A stretch of 14,189 bases of DNA. Origin: Pseudomonadota bacterium (GTDB taxonomy: Bacteria; Pseudomonadota; Gammaproteobacteria; Halothiobacillales; Halothiobacillaceae). The notes below the pieces were generated by a model. That model saw nothing but the letters and a program-made list of their open reading frames with translations. It had not been told where the DNA came from and did no database searches. A program made the translations under genes and the position numbers. Location: contig JAJYPA010000174.1 of the NCBI GenBank assembly GCA_021795795.1, positions 1 to 14,189 on the forward strand, written 5' to 3'. Positions 5,500 to 12,368 of this stretch are shown here, piece by piece (the stretch's first letter is position 1; the number at the start of each line of letters is the position of its first letter).

Positions 5500-6318
5500 A
5501 TGTCAAAATTCAGGACGGTACCTTATATTTTTACGAACAAAGCCGGGCATACCCTAGAATTTACGGCGGACGTGCAAATCGACGCGAAGGGTTGGTTTTA
5601 TGCCAATCTTCCGGAGAGCCTGCTTCCTGCGTTTCCTTCCGAACATCTGGCTTATTCGCCCCGAAAAGCGCCGGAGGGTCGGTTTCGAGCGAGTGCTCAG
5701 ACCTTCGAAGCGTTGGATTCCGCCATCAGGCTGGCAGGTATCCGCGCGATTGAGCCGAAAGTCGAAGAATTTCCGGTGATTCGCTACCATGTGGCCGCGC
5801 AAATTGCTTTTGCGGAAACCGCAGAGGGGACTATTTTCCCAAACGCCGGGTTCCCGGGCGCGCAATGGGTAGTCGGTGAAACGGGGTTCATGGAGATTAG
5901 CGCGACCCATCCGGCGCAAGGGGGGTACCATTTAGTGACCGGAGCCAAGGCTTTGTTGAAACGGGTCGTGCGCTATGAGGACAATGAAACCGTTCAATAC
6001 CTCCCTTACTACCAAAAGGGCACCCACCTCGATCATGAGACTCCGGCGCAACTGCTGAACGCCTGGGCGGGGTTCACGCTTCCCGCCAAGGCCCAGGAGA
6101 TACCGTACAGTGACGAGGCGGCATTATTTTTCCATAACCTTCTGTTAGGGATGGCGCAACTAAGCCGAATCATGCGAACCCTTAATGATCGCGCGGTGCT
6201 TGAACAGGTCCTGAAAGATGGACTCCCTTTTCTGCGGTTAAACGTGCCCGGGGCACCGACGGGCACCTTCAGTCTAGCGCCGATCGAATTACCGAAACAA
6301 GGGGGGAACCATGCATAA
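5500..6318 (+). CDS. Hypothetical protein, 272 residues
   Basis: I do not recognise this protein. It is soluble, with mixed strands and helices, and no signal peptide, transmembrane segment or cysteine motif. Visible pieces include an N-terminal KFRTVPYIFTNKAGHTLEFTADVQID strand pair, FGSSAR-free aromatic segments around YLPYYQKGTHLDHETPAQ, a helical C-terminal part (LFFHNLLLGMAQLSRIMRTLNDRAVLEQVL) and a proline/glycine-rich end. ATG 5500 was preferred over the upstream start 5431 because 5431 lies inside the preceding gene, although the ribosome binding site (AGGGAAA) is modest. It overlaps the next gene by 8 bases and opens a run of unrecognised genes that ends at the methyltransferase. Confidence 0.75.
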   Translation: MSKFRTVPYIFTNKAGHTLEFTADVQIDAKGWFYANLPESLLPAFPSEHLAYSPRKAPEGRFRASAQTFEALDSAIRLAGIRAIEPKVEEFPVIRYHVAAQIAFAETAEGTIFPNAGFPGAQWVVGETGFMEISATHPAQGGYHLVTGAKALLKRVVRYEDNETVQYLPYYQKGTHLDHETPAQLLNAWAGFTLPAKAQEIPYSDEAALFFHNLLLGMAQLSRIMRTLNDRAVLEQVLKDGLPFLRLNVPGAPTGTFSLAPIELPKQGGNHA

Positions 6319-6604
6319 ACAGGTCATCGCTTTCAGAAAAGGGCTGCGTATTTTCTGGGAACAGGAGGTTCCGCAGGTAATGCAGGCATTGGCAACGATG
6401 GCCTGGGGGGTCGCAGTTACGGTCTGGCTATTTTTCCCCTATCCGGTAGTATTGGCCTCCCTTTTACCGAAAGCTCACGTGCCGGATGGGTTAGTGTATT
6501 CCGGTCTGGCCGGGCTCGCCTCGCAAGTAATCGCGGTTGCCGTTCTTTTTGTTCGCCATGTGTTACGCCTTGCTAGCGAAAGCGAGGACACCGATGAGAA
6601 CTGA
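6311..6604 (+). CDS. Small inner-membrane protein, two transmembrane segments
   Basis: This is a 97-residue protein with a basic, amphipathic N-terminus (about 1-25), hydrophobic segments at about 29-52 and 62-82, and a short acidic tail (SESEDTDEN). The charge pattern suggests both ends face the cytoplasm. I do not recognise a family. GGGGGG just before the ATG can serve as ribosome binding site. It overlaps the genes on both sides and is followed by a second membrane protein and a lipoprotein, so the three probably act together at the envelope. Confidence 0.75.
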   Translation: MHKQVIAFRKGLRIFWEQEVPQVMQALATMAWGVAVTVWLFFPYPVVLASLLPKAHVPDGLVYSGLAGLASQVIAVAVLFVRHVLRLASESEDTDEN

Positions 6605-6959
6605 CCCGATCCTCCGGAAAGCCATCTTTATTCTCGTTCGATGGATCATTAAATGGACGTCCTGGGGGTTCGTGGCGTTGAACGCCCTCCTGTGGATTCC
6701 TTACGGGGAAGGTCTTTTGGTGAGCGATCTTTTTCGGTTTCATTTACCGGATTCCCACTTACCGATCGGGATGATCATGGTCTGGATGTTGGGTTTCATC
6801 TCCAACCTTCCCTGGGCAGGACTAGTGTTGCTGTTAAGCGCCCTGTGGTGTGCCTGTCTGTCGGTTTGGGGAAAAGCCCTGACTGAGGCACAGAGATCCG
6901 CGACCGGTCCGTACCGTCCGATAATCTTCGAGGAAAGCACAGATGTGGAAGACCTATAG
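6594..6959 (+). CDS. Membrane protein, about three transmembrane segments
   Basis: This is a 121-residue protein with hydrophobic segments at about 10-36, 57-72 and 74-93, and a soluble C-terminal tail (about 95-121). No family is recognised. ATG 6594 was chosen because it follows GAGGA at a usable distance and gives the usual short overlap (11 bases) with the upstream gene. The longer frame from 6537 would overlap it by 68 bases. Its end overlaps the lipoprotein gene at 6943 by 17 bases. Confidence 0.75.
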   Translation: MRTDPILRKAIFILVRWIIKWTSWGFVALNALLWIPYGEGLLVSDLFRFHLPDSHLPIGMIMVWMLGFISNLPWAGLVLLLSALWCACLSVWGKALTEAQRSATGPYRPIIFEESTDVEDL

Positions 6960-7431
6960 AACTTTTACGCTAGGGTTGATGTTTGGGCTGAGTGGCTGCG
7001 GTTTGGGGGCTTATCGTGCTGCGGAAGTGGTCACTCCTGCCGAAGTCCAACATGCTTCTCCCTGCGTGCGTCAATTCATGGTGGATTACGCGAGAACATA
7101 TAATAACTTGCTTACGCATTTGCAGTTCAAGCGGGCCGTGTTCGCTTGCCGCTTACTGGCCACGGTTCAGCGGGAGCAGCGGGGATACCCGGCCGATGGC
7201 TGCATCGGAGAGGCCGCCAGGCGCGAACTGCATGCGACACCCGCGCAGAGACTCTCGTGGCTGAAGTATTTTCGCTATACCGGAGGGACTGCTCCTTCCG
7301 TGCGCAATCTCCTCTCCTGGGCAAGCCTTAAGCAGTCTTGTCTGGGAAAACTCAGCACAGAGTCGCAAGTGGCTGCGCTGGACAGGCTGAAAAATACACC
7401 GATCACCCCCGGCGGAAATGCGAATTCATGA
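6943..7431 (+). CDS. Putative lipoprotein
   Basis: This is a 162-residue protein with a short signal peptide (MWKTYRTFTLGLMFG) and lipobox LSGC with Cys 19, followed by Gly 20, so lipid attachment is likely. Glycine at +2 does not indicate inner-membrane retention in enterobacteria, so the outer membrane is possible. The mature part is helical with two or three further cysteines and no recognised domain. It follows two membrane proteins with overlapping frames. Entry-exclusion, superinfection-exclusion and conjugation lipoproteins have this look, but nothing specific supports any of these. Confidence 0.7.
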   Translation: MWKTYRTFTLGLMFGLSGCGLGAYRAAEVVTPAEVQHASPCVRQFMVDYARTYNNLLTHLQFKRAVFACRLLATVQREQRGYPADGCIGEAARRELHATPAQRLSWLKYFRYTGGTAPSVRNLLSWASLKQSCLGKLSTESQVAALDRLKNTPITPGGNANS

Positions 7432-7486
7432 CGTATTCGCGGCCGGCCTCCATCCAGTAGTCCGCATCAGAAGAACCGGGAGATTC

Positions 7487-8035
7487 ATGGAAGCTAAACT
7501 CGAAGCCACCACGCCGATCCAAGACGTGATCACCGCGATCCTAGGTAGTGCCGATCAGGACAAAATGGCCCTGTTCGCGTCACTGCGGGACCATCCCTTA
7601 CTGCAGGATGCCCAGGCGTTTGCGCGTGACGGGCAAGCGGAACAGTTCCATTACAGACTGCCTTATCGCTTGGAACGAGTAGTGGACGGCCTACTTCAGA
7701 CCGTCCTCCCGGGAAAGCGGGAGGCGCACTTCATTTTACAGCGGTATACGTTTCTAAATTCTCACTTCAAGAACATCGTAAAGCATAGGGAAGGAATGTC
7801 TTGTTGCGCTGATAAATCACGGACGATCCTGCACCGCCTGTTACAATACCACCTGACCGGGAAAGAAGTGGTGTTTGATCCGAATGAGCAATACACCTTC
7901 GCACACCCGACCACGGTGTTTACGACGCATCTGGAGATCGTAGAGTTTTTCGATGGACTGTACGGCTTGTATTACGGGAATCCTGAAGGTTATTTGAAGG
8001 CGCTTAAAACCACACTGGAGATCACGTCGATTTGA
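7487..8035 (+). CDS. Hypothetical protein
   Basis: This is a 182-residue soluble, mostly helical protein with no recognised domain. Segments such as AEQFHYRLPYRLERVVDGLLQTVLPGKREAHFILQRYTFLNSHFKNIVKHREGMSCC and FFDGLYGLYYGNPEGYLKALKTTLE suggest a helical repeat-like fold. The start is uncertain. ATG 7487 follows GGGAG with 4 bases between, while ATG 7418 would overlap the preceding gene by 14 bases like its neighbours and add 23 residues that look less like a protein start. Its stop TGA overlaps the TTG start of the methyltransferase, so the two are likely translationally coupled. Confidence 0.7.
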   Translation: MEAKLEATTPIQDVITAILGSADQDKMALFASLRDHPLLQDAQAFARDGQAEQFHYRLPYRLERVVDGLLQTVLPGKREAHFILQRYTFLNSHFKNIVKHREGMSCCADKSRTILHRLLQYHLTGKEVVFDPNEQYTFAHPTTVFTTHLEIVEFFDGLYGLYYGNPEGYLKALKTTLEITSI

Positions 8036-9285
8036 ACGCGCAACCCCAACAAATAAGCCTGTTTGCCGAAATCGCCAGTGCATACGCAGCATCTCCGGGC
8101 GGCGTGCTGGACAATGAATCACTCTACTCGACAGTGGCAGTGCGGATCGGTACGACACCCGAAGCCATGGATACGCGTACCCCGATTGGCCGTGCTGGCG
8201 TCCCGCGATCCACCGTCAAGCGCAGAATCCGCTGGTACCAGCAGACGTTGAAGCAACTGGGGATTATCGAGCATGTGCCCGGTGAGCGTGGCGTTTGGCA
8301 ACTTTCTGAAAATGCCGGAAAGGATCTGCACCGGGCGGCAAGCGGCGTAACGCTGGTGGCCTTCAGCACCGAGTTGGGCATAGCCATCTGGGGAAACCAT
8401 CAAGACGTCTTTCGCCAGATCAATGAGCCTATCACCCTGTGCATCAGTTCGCCGCCCTATCCGCTTCGTAAAGCCCGTGCTTACGGTGGACCAGACGAAC
8501 GGCAGTACGTGGATTTCATCTGTGAAGCCTTGAAGCCTATCGTTCGTAACTTGGTGCCCGGCGGGAGCATCGTGCTCAGTCTGAGCGGAGATGTTTTCGA
8601 GCCCAAGAAACCGAGCCGGTCGCTGTACCTGGAACGGCTGGTCCTGGCCCTGAATGACCGGTTAGGCCTCGCGCTGATGGATCGTATTCCCTGGGTCAAT
8701 TACAGCAAGCCACCAGCGCCGACCTATTGGGCATGCGTGAACCGGGTGCAGCTCACCACGGCGTATGAACCCCTGTATTGGTTCACCAATGATCCAGACC
8801 GGGCGCGGTCGGACAACCGGCGCGTTCTGGAGGCCCATACGGCACGGCACCAACGTCTCATGGCGGTGGGCGGGGAAGGGCGGTTGGCCACTTATGGCGA
8901 TGGGGCCTACCGCATTCGGCCGGACAGCTTTGGGCGGGTGACTACCGGACGGATACCGCGCAACGTCATCGAACGCGGACACGCCTGCGGCGACACCAGG
9001 GCATACCGGCGACATGCTCAGGCATTGGGGTTGCCGATCCATGGCGCTATGCAGCCGACCAGCATCCCGGATTTTTTCATTAGGCTGCTGACTCAACCAG
9101 ATGACCTAGTTGTGGATCCGTTTGGGGGCACGGTAAAAACAGGCCTGGCTGCGGAACGGTTGGGGCGGCGATGGCTAGTGACGGAATGGATGCTGGAGTA
9201 TCTGCGTGGGGCTGCAGAGCTGTTTCCGGGGTTTCCGGGTTTTGAGATGAACAATGTTTTGCACGATGTGGGGAGCGCAGCATGA
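8032..9285 (+). CDS. DNA N4-cytosine/N6-adenine methyltransferase with N-terminal winged-helix region
   Basis: This is a 417-residue class-beta amino-methyltransferase. The catalytic motif IV SPPY (140-143) comes before the S-adenosylmethionine-binding motif I, VDPFGGTVKTGLAAERLGRRW (361-381), with the target-recognition region between. SPPY is most often seen in N4-cytosine enzymes, but some N6-adenine enzymes have it. Residues about 10-100 resemble the Mrr N-terminal winged-helix domain (GVLDNESLY, a TVKRRIRWYQQTLKQLGII helix, RGVWQLSENG-like wing). The gene starts with TTG 8032, overlapping the preceding stop (TTGA), and has GGAG 11 bases upstream. The next in-frame ATG (8166) would remove half the winged helix. 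No restriction endonuclease is recognisable nearby, so it looks like an orphan, as in many phages, unless an unrecognised neighbour is the partner. Confidence 0.88.
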   Translation: MNAQPQQISLFAEIASAYAASPGGVLDNESLYSTVAVRIGTTPEAMDTRTPIGRAGVPRSTVKRRIRWYQQTLKQLGIIEHVPGERGVWQLSENAGKDLHRAASGVTLVAFSTELGIAIWGNHQDVFRQINEPITLCISSPPYPLRKARAYGGPDERQYVDFICEALKPIVRNLVPGGSIVLSLSGDVFEPKKPSRSLYLERLVLALNDRLGLALMDRIPWVNYSKPPAPTYWACVNRVQLTTAYEPLYWFTNDPDRARSDNRRVLEAHTARHQRLMAVGGEGRLATYGDGAYRIRPDSFGRVTTGRIPRNVIERGHACGDTRAYRRHAQALGLPIHGAMQPTSIPDFFIRLLTQPDDLVVDPFGGTVKTGLAAERLGRRWLVTEWMLEYLRGAAELFPGFPGFEMNNVLHDVGSAA

Positions 9286-9716
9286 GCGACAAAATACGAA
9301 ACTGGCCGGCATGTGATTACGAAGGCCACGACTTTGGTGCCAACTATATCGACACCTGCTGTATTGATGGCTACTTGTGGGATCTCGACAGTTGCGACGA
9401 GCCGGGTGGACCCCTGTTCGACGGCGGCGATATGCCTTGCCCGAAGTGCAATACGCTGGGATATCTCGAACAGGCCAAAGAAGAGGCGGAATCCTGTGTG
9501 TCCGGCAGCGTTTCCGTTAGTGGCGGCAGCGTCGCTTACACGGGAGAGAGCATCTGGCTTGCGGCGGTGAGAAAAGCCGAATCACTGAACCCTGACGGCG
9601 CCGCCGAGGCTTTGCAGAAGCTGGGCGTTGTCGAAACGCTCGTTCCTGACGGCGGGACGGATGGTTGTACTGTGCATCGATATATTTATGGCGGGGAAGG
9701 GGAAGGAAATGAGTGA
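9282..9716 (+). CDS. Hypothetical acidic, cysteine-containing protein
   Basis: This is a 144-residue protein with no recognised family. The N-terminal half has cysteines (C11, C26, C27, C38, C53 and C56, the last two as CPKC), which could bind zinc, within DGYLWDLDSCDEPGGPLFDGG. The C-terminal half is helix-strand and rich in glycine and acidic residues. It overlaps the methyltransferase stop by ATGA (9282-9285) and the next gene by 8 bases. A GGGAG precedes the ATG. It may be a partner of either neighbour. Confidence 0.7.
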   Translation: MSDKIRNWPACDYEGHDFGANYIDTCCIDGYLWDLDSCDEPGGPLFDGGDMPCPKCNTLGYLEQAKEEAESCVSGSVSVSGGSVAYTGESIWLAAVRKAESLNPDGAAEALQKLGVVETLVPDGGTDGCTVHRYIYGGEGEGNE

Positions 9717-10341
9717 CAAAACCGGCATCGCCTGGACAAATGCGACGTGGAACCCGGTCACCGGCTGTACCAAGGTCTCCCAGGGCTGCAAGCACTGCTA
9801 CGCGGAGCGCGAATGGGCACGGCTTTCCGCTAACCCCAAGGCCACGGCCTATTTTGGCCTGGCGTTTACCGATGTGGCCTGCCACGAAGACCGGCTTGAC
9901 CAACCTCTGCGTTGGGAAAAGCCCCGGCTGATCTTCGTAAATTCCATGAGCGATCTCTTCCACGAGGCTGTGCCGGACGACTTCATCGACAAGGTGTTCG
10001 CGGTCATGGCCCTGGCTGAACAGCATGTTTTCCAAGTGTTGACCAAGCGCCCGGAGCGGATGTGGCGGTGGTTCGACCCTGAACATGACAACCGCGAACA
10101 TGCCGTGGGGCAAGCCATGCGAGAAATTGCCGCATCCCGCGGTAGTAATGATGCTGGGCTACCGGAGTGGCCGCTTCCGAATGTTTGGCTGGGCGTATCC
10201 ATCGAGGATCAAGCCACCGCTGATGCGCGCATTCCTTTGCTGTTGCAAACGCCGGCCGCCGTACGCTGGGTGAGCGCGGAGCCGTTGTTGGGGCCTATCG
10301 AAATAGGTTCTGCCAATTCGGGAGGAAATCAGGATGGATAG
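9709..10341 (+). CDS. Phage Gp37/Gp68 family (DUF5131) protein, C-terminally short
   Basis: This is a 210-residue protein. The family's start is clear: TGIAWTNATWNPVTGCTKVSQGCKHCYAE, with cysteines C20, C27 and C30 in a CX6CX2C cluster related to radical-SAM iron-sulfur sites. LIFVNSMSDLFHEAVPDDFIDKVF (75-98), FQVLTKRPERM (108-118) and NVWLGVSIEDQATADARIPLLL (158-179) follow, then RWVSAEPLLGPIEI (186-199). Full members usually continue past SAEPLLGPI with a GGESGP-like block and a tryptophan-rich end. Here the frame stops about a dozen residues later, so the last domain is missing. Function of the family is unknown. ATG 9709 has AAGGGGAAGGA upstream and matches the family start, whereas the 9628 start adds residues from inside the previous gene. 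It overlaps both neighbours by 8 bases. Confidence 0.85.
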   Translation: MSDKTGIAWTNATWNPVTGCTKVSQGCKHCYAEREWARLSANPKATAYFGLAFTDVACHEDRLDQPLRWEKPRLIFVNSMSDLFHEAVPDDFIDKVFAVMALAEQHVFQVLTKRPERMWRWFDPEHDNREHAVGQAMREIAASRGSNDAGLPEWPLPNVWLGVSIEDQATADARIPLLLQTPAAVRWVSAEPLLGPIEIGSANSGGNQDG

Positions 10342-10855
10342 CTGCATTCACCAAACCGGGCAGGGTCGCATATCTGAAACGGGCAGATCCAATATCGTTA
10401 CAGAGTGGGCCGAACATCCCGAAAACGGCCTTGACCTCGCCGTCATCAACCCACGCAACGGGCCTCAGTTCAGCCCGAATTTGTATCGTTTCCTGAAAAG
10501 GAAGGGGCAGGCCTGGGCGGATGCCTGCCGAGTGTACCGCGATGCGGACAATATCCTGCGGATCGGATTACTGGATGACGGCTGGTTCCACGGCGCGTGG
10601 CTTATGGGCGTGCTCTGTTACGGCACACTGGAGCAGGTGTGGGCACACCCGCCCGGGAACCTCGGCTACCTGCAGGAGATCACTGACTTCTGGGCGGATT
10701 ACATGCGCATAGGGCGTTGCGCGATTGACCCCGAGCATATACGGTCCTTCATCGGAGATGAAACGCGATGGGCAGTTCACGGCGACGAGCGCTCGTGTCT
10801 ATGGTGTGGAAACGCGCATCAGAAATTGAGAACACGGGTGGAGGAAGTGCGATGA
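10334..10855 (+). CDS. Hypothetical protein with C-terminal zinc-binding motif
   Basis: This is a 173-residue protein. A central domain (about 33-125; LAVINPRNGPQFSPNLYRFLKRKGQAWADACRVY, then GWFHGAW) is not recognised. The C-terminal part has C129, H134 and a C155xxC158 pair in CAIDPEHIRSFIGDETRW and CLWCG, a likely single zinc site that I recall from small phage-associated proteins. ATG 10334 lies inside the end of the DUF5131 gene (8-base overlap), with GGAGG and AGGA upstream. It ends with a 4-base overlap into the next gene. It does not resemble the missing DUF5131 C-terminus. Confidence 0.75.
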   Translation: MDSCIHQTGQGRISETGRSNIVTEWAEHPENGLDLAVINPRNGPQFSPNLYRFLKRKGQAWADACRVYRDADNILRIGLLDDGWFHGAWLMGVLCYGTLEQVWAHPPGNLGYLQEITDFWADYMRIGRCAIDPEHIRSFIGDETRWAVHGDERSCLWCGNAHQKLRTRVEEVR

Positions 10856-11172
10856 ACAGGGTCCTTTGGTTTGCAGTGCTTATTGTGCTTGTGGCGAACT
10901 TGCTGCTGACGATCTGGAAGCGGATGCAAGCACAGCGGAGACGAGTGCATGCCCTAGATGTGTTGAAAACACATGGTCTTACTCCTGTGCTGTATATCCC
11001 AACAGTCGGTGTTGAAGATGCGGATTTGCGAAAAGCGCTCGATGAGTTTGCATTTAGTGGGCAGGTCATTCTGACTAGTGATGGCACGGTAGTGGGAGGG
11101 TTTGCGGGGTCCGCGGCGATAGGGCCTCTTCCTCATTTGATGCCTGTCGTTCCTAACACTGGCAAGGTTTAA
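10852..11172 (+). CDS. Single-pass membrane protein, hypothetical
   Basis: This is a 106-residue protein. One N-terminal transmembrane segment (about 5-24) is followed by the arginine-rich WKRMQAQRRR, which favours a cytoplasmic C-terminus. A soluble domain (about 35-106) has TPVLYIPTVGVEDADLRKALDEFAFSGQVILTSDGTVVGGFAG, alternating strand and helix, not assigned to a family. ATG 10852 follows GGAGGAAGTGCG, a good ribosome binding site, and overlaps the preceding stop by ATGA. The alternative start at 10768 lies far inside the upstream gene. The stop at 11170-11172 is one base before the GTG of the AAA+ gene, so the two are probably coupled. Confidence 0.75.
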   Translation: MNRVLWFAVLIVLVANLLLTIWKRMQAQRRRVHALDVLKTHGLTPVLYIPTVGVEDADLRKALDEFAFSGQVILTSDGTVVGGFAGSAAIGPLPHLMPVVPNTGKV

Positions 11173-11173
11173 C

Positions 11174-12331
11174 GTGGCAAAGTCTGACGAAATCTTCGCC
11201 CTGGCGCGGGCAGCACTCTATCGCGATCATGCGAAGGCATTGGCCACCGTATGCTGCATGGCCGCGAACGAGGCTGAAAACTCGGTCCTGAAGAAACGGC
11301 TGCAAGGGTTGATAGACGTCCAAAGCCGGAATCCTTCTTCGGAGGACAATATTCGTCTGGACAACTGCCTGGATAAGCTGGTCCATATCCAGTCGCCATC
11401 GCACGACCTGGCCCAGGTGGTGTTGCCCAACGAAGCGCGGACGCATGTAGCGGACCTGCTCACGGAACAGCGTTACGCCGATGCCCTGGCCGCGCACAAT
11501 CTGCAGCCCCGGAACCGGCTCTTGCTCATGGGGCCTCCCGGCACCGGAAAGACGGTACTGGCCGGCGCCATCGCCCGGGCGCTGAAGTTGCCGTTCCTGG
11601 TGGTGGATTACGGCAGTCTGATCACGTCGTACATGGGCGAAACCGGCGCGAAGATCAGTAAGTTGCTGGACGGATTGGCCGGGCAGCCGTGCGTGCTGTT
11701 TCTGGACGAAATGGAGACCATCCTGGCGGAACGGTCTGGCAACCCCGAGCGAAGCGACGTGGGTGAACAGGCCCGTATCGTATCCACCCTGCTGCTGGCC
11801 ATGGACCGACTGGACCATTGCGTATTGTTCGTGGGCGCCACGAACCATCCGGACATGCTGGACCGGGCGGTGCGGCGGCGCTTCGACCTGGAGATCGAGA
11901 TGCCACTGGCGACGGAGGACGCTGCACATGCGCTTATCAAGAGCCTTTCCGCGCGGCACCCTGGGTTGCCTATCGCCGAATGGATACCTGCACAGTGTGA
12001 AGGGCGGTCCCTGGCGGATCTGGAGCGGGAGACGTTGAGCCGAGCGCGGGAATGGGTGATCAGGAAAAAGGAAGATGCCAGTCTCCGCTATGATCAGGCG
12101 GTAGCTCTCGTTACCAGCAGTCGCAAAGCGAGCATCTCTTACGTGCAACGGCAACTCAATGTGGGCTATAACCTGGCCGCCCGCATGCTCGAAGAGATGG
12201 AGCGGGCCGGTGTGGTTGGACCCATGCAAAGCGACGGGCACAGAGAAGTCTATGCGGCAGCACCGCCAAGTCTGGCTACGAAGTGCGCTTCCGATAGCTA
12301 TTTTGGCCTAGAATTTGACAGTCTGTTATGA
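11174..12331 (+). CDS. AAA+ ATPase fused to a C-terminal FtsK-gamma winged-helix domain
   Basis: This is a 385-residue protein. A helical N-terminal region (1-85) precedes a AAA+ module of the FtsH/Vps4-like classic type: RNRLLLMGPPGTGKT with Walker A at 120-127, SYMGETGAKI (152-161), Walker B VLFLDE (174-179), sensor 1 GATN (221-224) and arginine fingers in RRRFD (234-238). Residues about 306-360 (YDQAVALVTSSRKASISYVQRQLNVGYNLAARMLEEMERAGVVGP) match the FtsK/SpoIIIE gamma domain, the winged helix that reads KOPS/SRS DNA polarity sequences. FtsK itself carries this domain on a RecA-type motor, so joining it to a AAA+ module is unusual. A DNA-directed remodelling or motor role is inferred. GTG 11174 is used; the ribosome binding site AAGG is weak and coupling to the preceding stop is likely. 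Its last codons overlap promoter B. Confidence 0.88.
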   Translation: MAKSDEIFALARAALYRDHAKALATVCCMAANEAENSVLKKRLQGLIDVQSRNPSSEDNIRLDNCLDKLVHIQSPSHDLAQVVLPNEARTHVADLLTEQRYADALAAHNLQPRNRLLLMGPPGTGKTVLAGAIARALKLPFLVVDYGSLITSYMGETGAKISKLLDGLAGQPCVLFLDEMETILAERSGNPERSDVGEQARIVSTLLLAMDRLDHCVLFVGATNHPDMLDRAVRRRFDLEIEMPLATEDAAHALIKSLSARHPGLPIAEWIPAQCEGRSLADLERETLSRAREWVIRKKEDASLRYDQAVALVTSSRKASISYVQRQLNVGYNLAARMLEEMERAGVVGPMQSDGHREVYAAAPPSLATKCASDSYFGLEFDSLL

Positions 12332-12343
12332 TTGATATATAAT
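12315..12343 (+). promoter_or_regulatory. Promoter B: second perfect-consensus sigma70 promoter
   Basis: TTGACA (12315-12320), a 17-base spacer and TATAAT (12338-12343) repeat the exact architecture of promoter A. The 17 bases TATGATTGATATATAAT are identical in both. Transcription should start near 12350, giving a short leader with AGGGGG (12355-12360) before ATG 12369. As with promoter A, the -35 to -10 region is also coding sequence for the end of the upstream gene. Confidence 0.9.
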
Positions 12344-12351
12344 AATCGTAC
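12326..12351. promoter_or_regulatory. Operator-like dyad over promoter B
   Basis: TTATGA (12326-12331) and TCGTAC (12346-12351) form an imperfect inverted repeat with 14 bases between the arms. This is the same arm length, spacing and offset from the -10 as the perfect dyad at promoter A. Conservation of the right arm, outside the core promoter (TCATAC versus TCGTAC), supports a protein-binding site rather than promoter identity alone. Confidence 0.55.
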
Positions 12352-12368
12352 ACACAGGGGGAACTGCC

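Noticed and set aside
10358..10365. GGGCAGGG, a match to the E. coli KOPS motif GGGNAGGG that FtsK-gamma reads
   Set aside because: One or two matches are expected by chance in 14 kb on both strands, and the gamma domain here may prefer another sequence.
11153..12241. A 362-residue open frame on the minus strand
   Set aside because: It lies wholly antisense to the AAA+ ATPase gene, whose motifs are unmistakable. The minus-strand translation is rich in Arg, Gln and His with no domain pattern, as expected of a GC-rich shadow frame.
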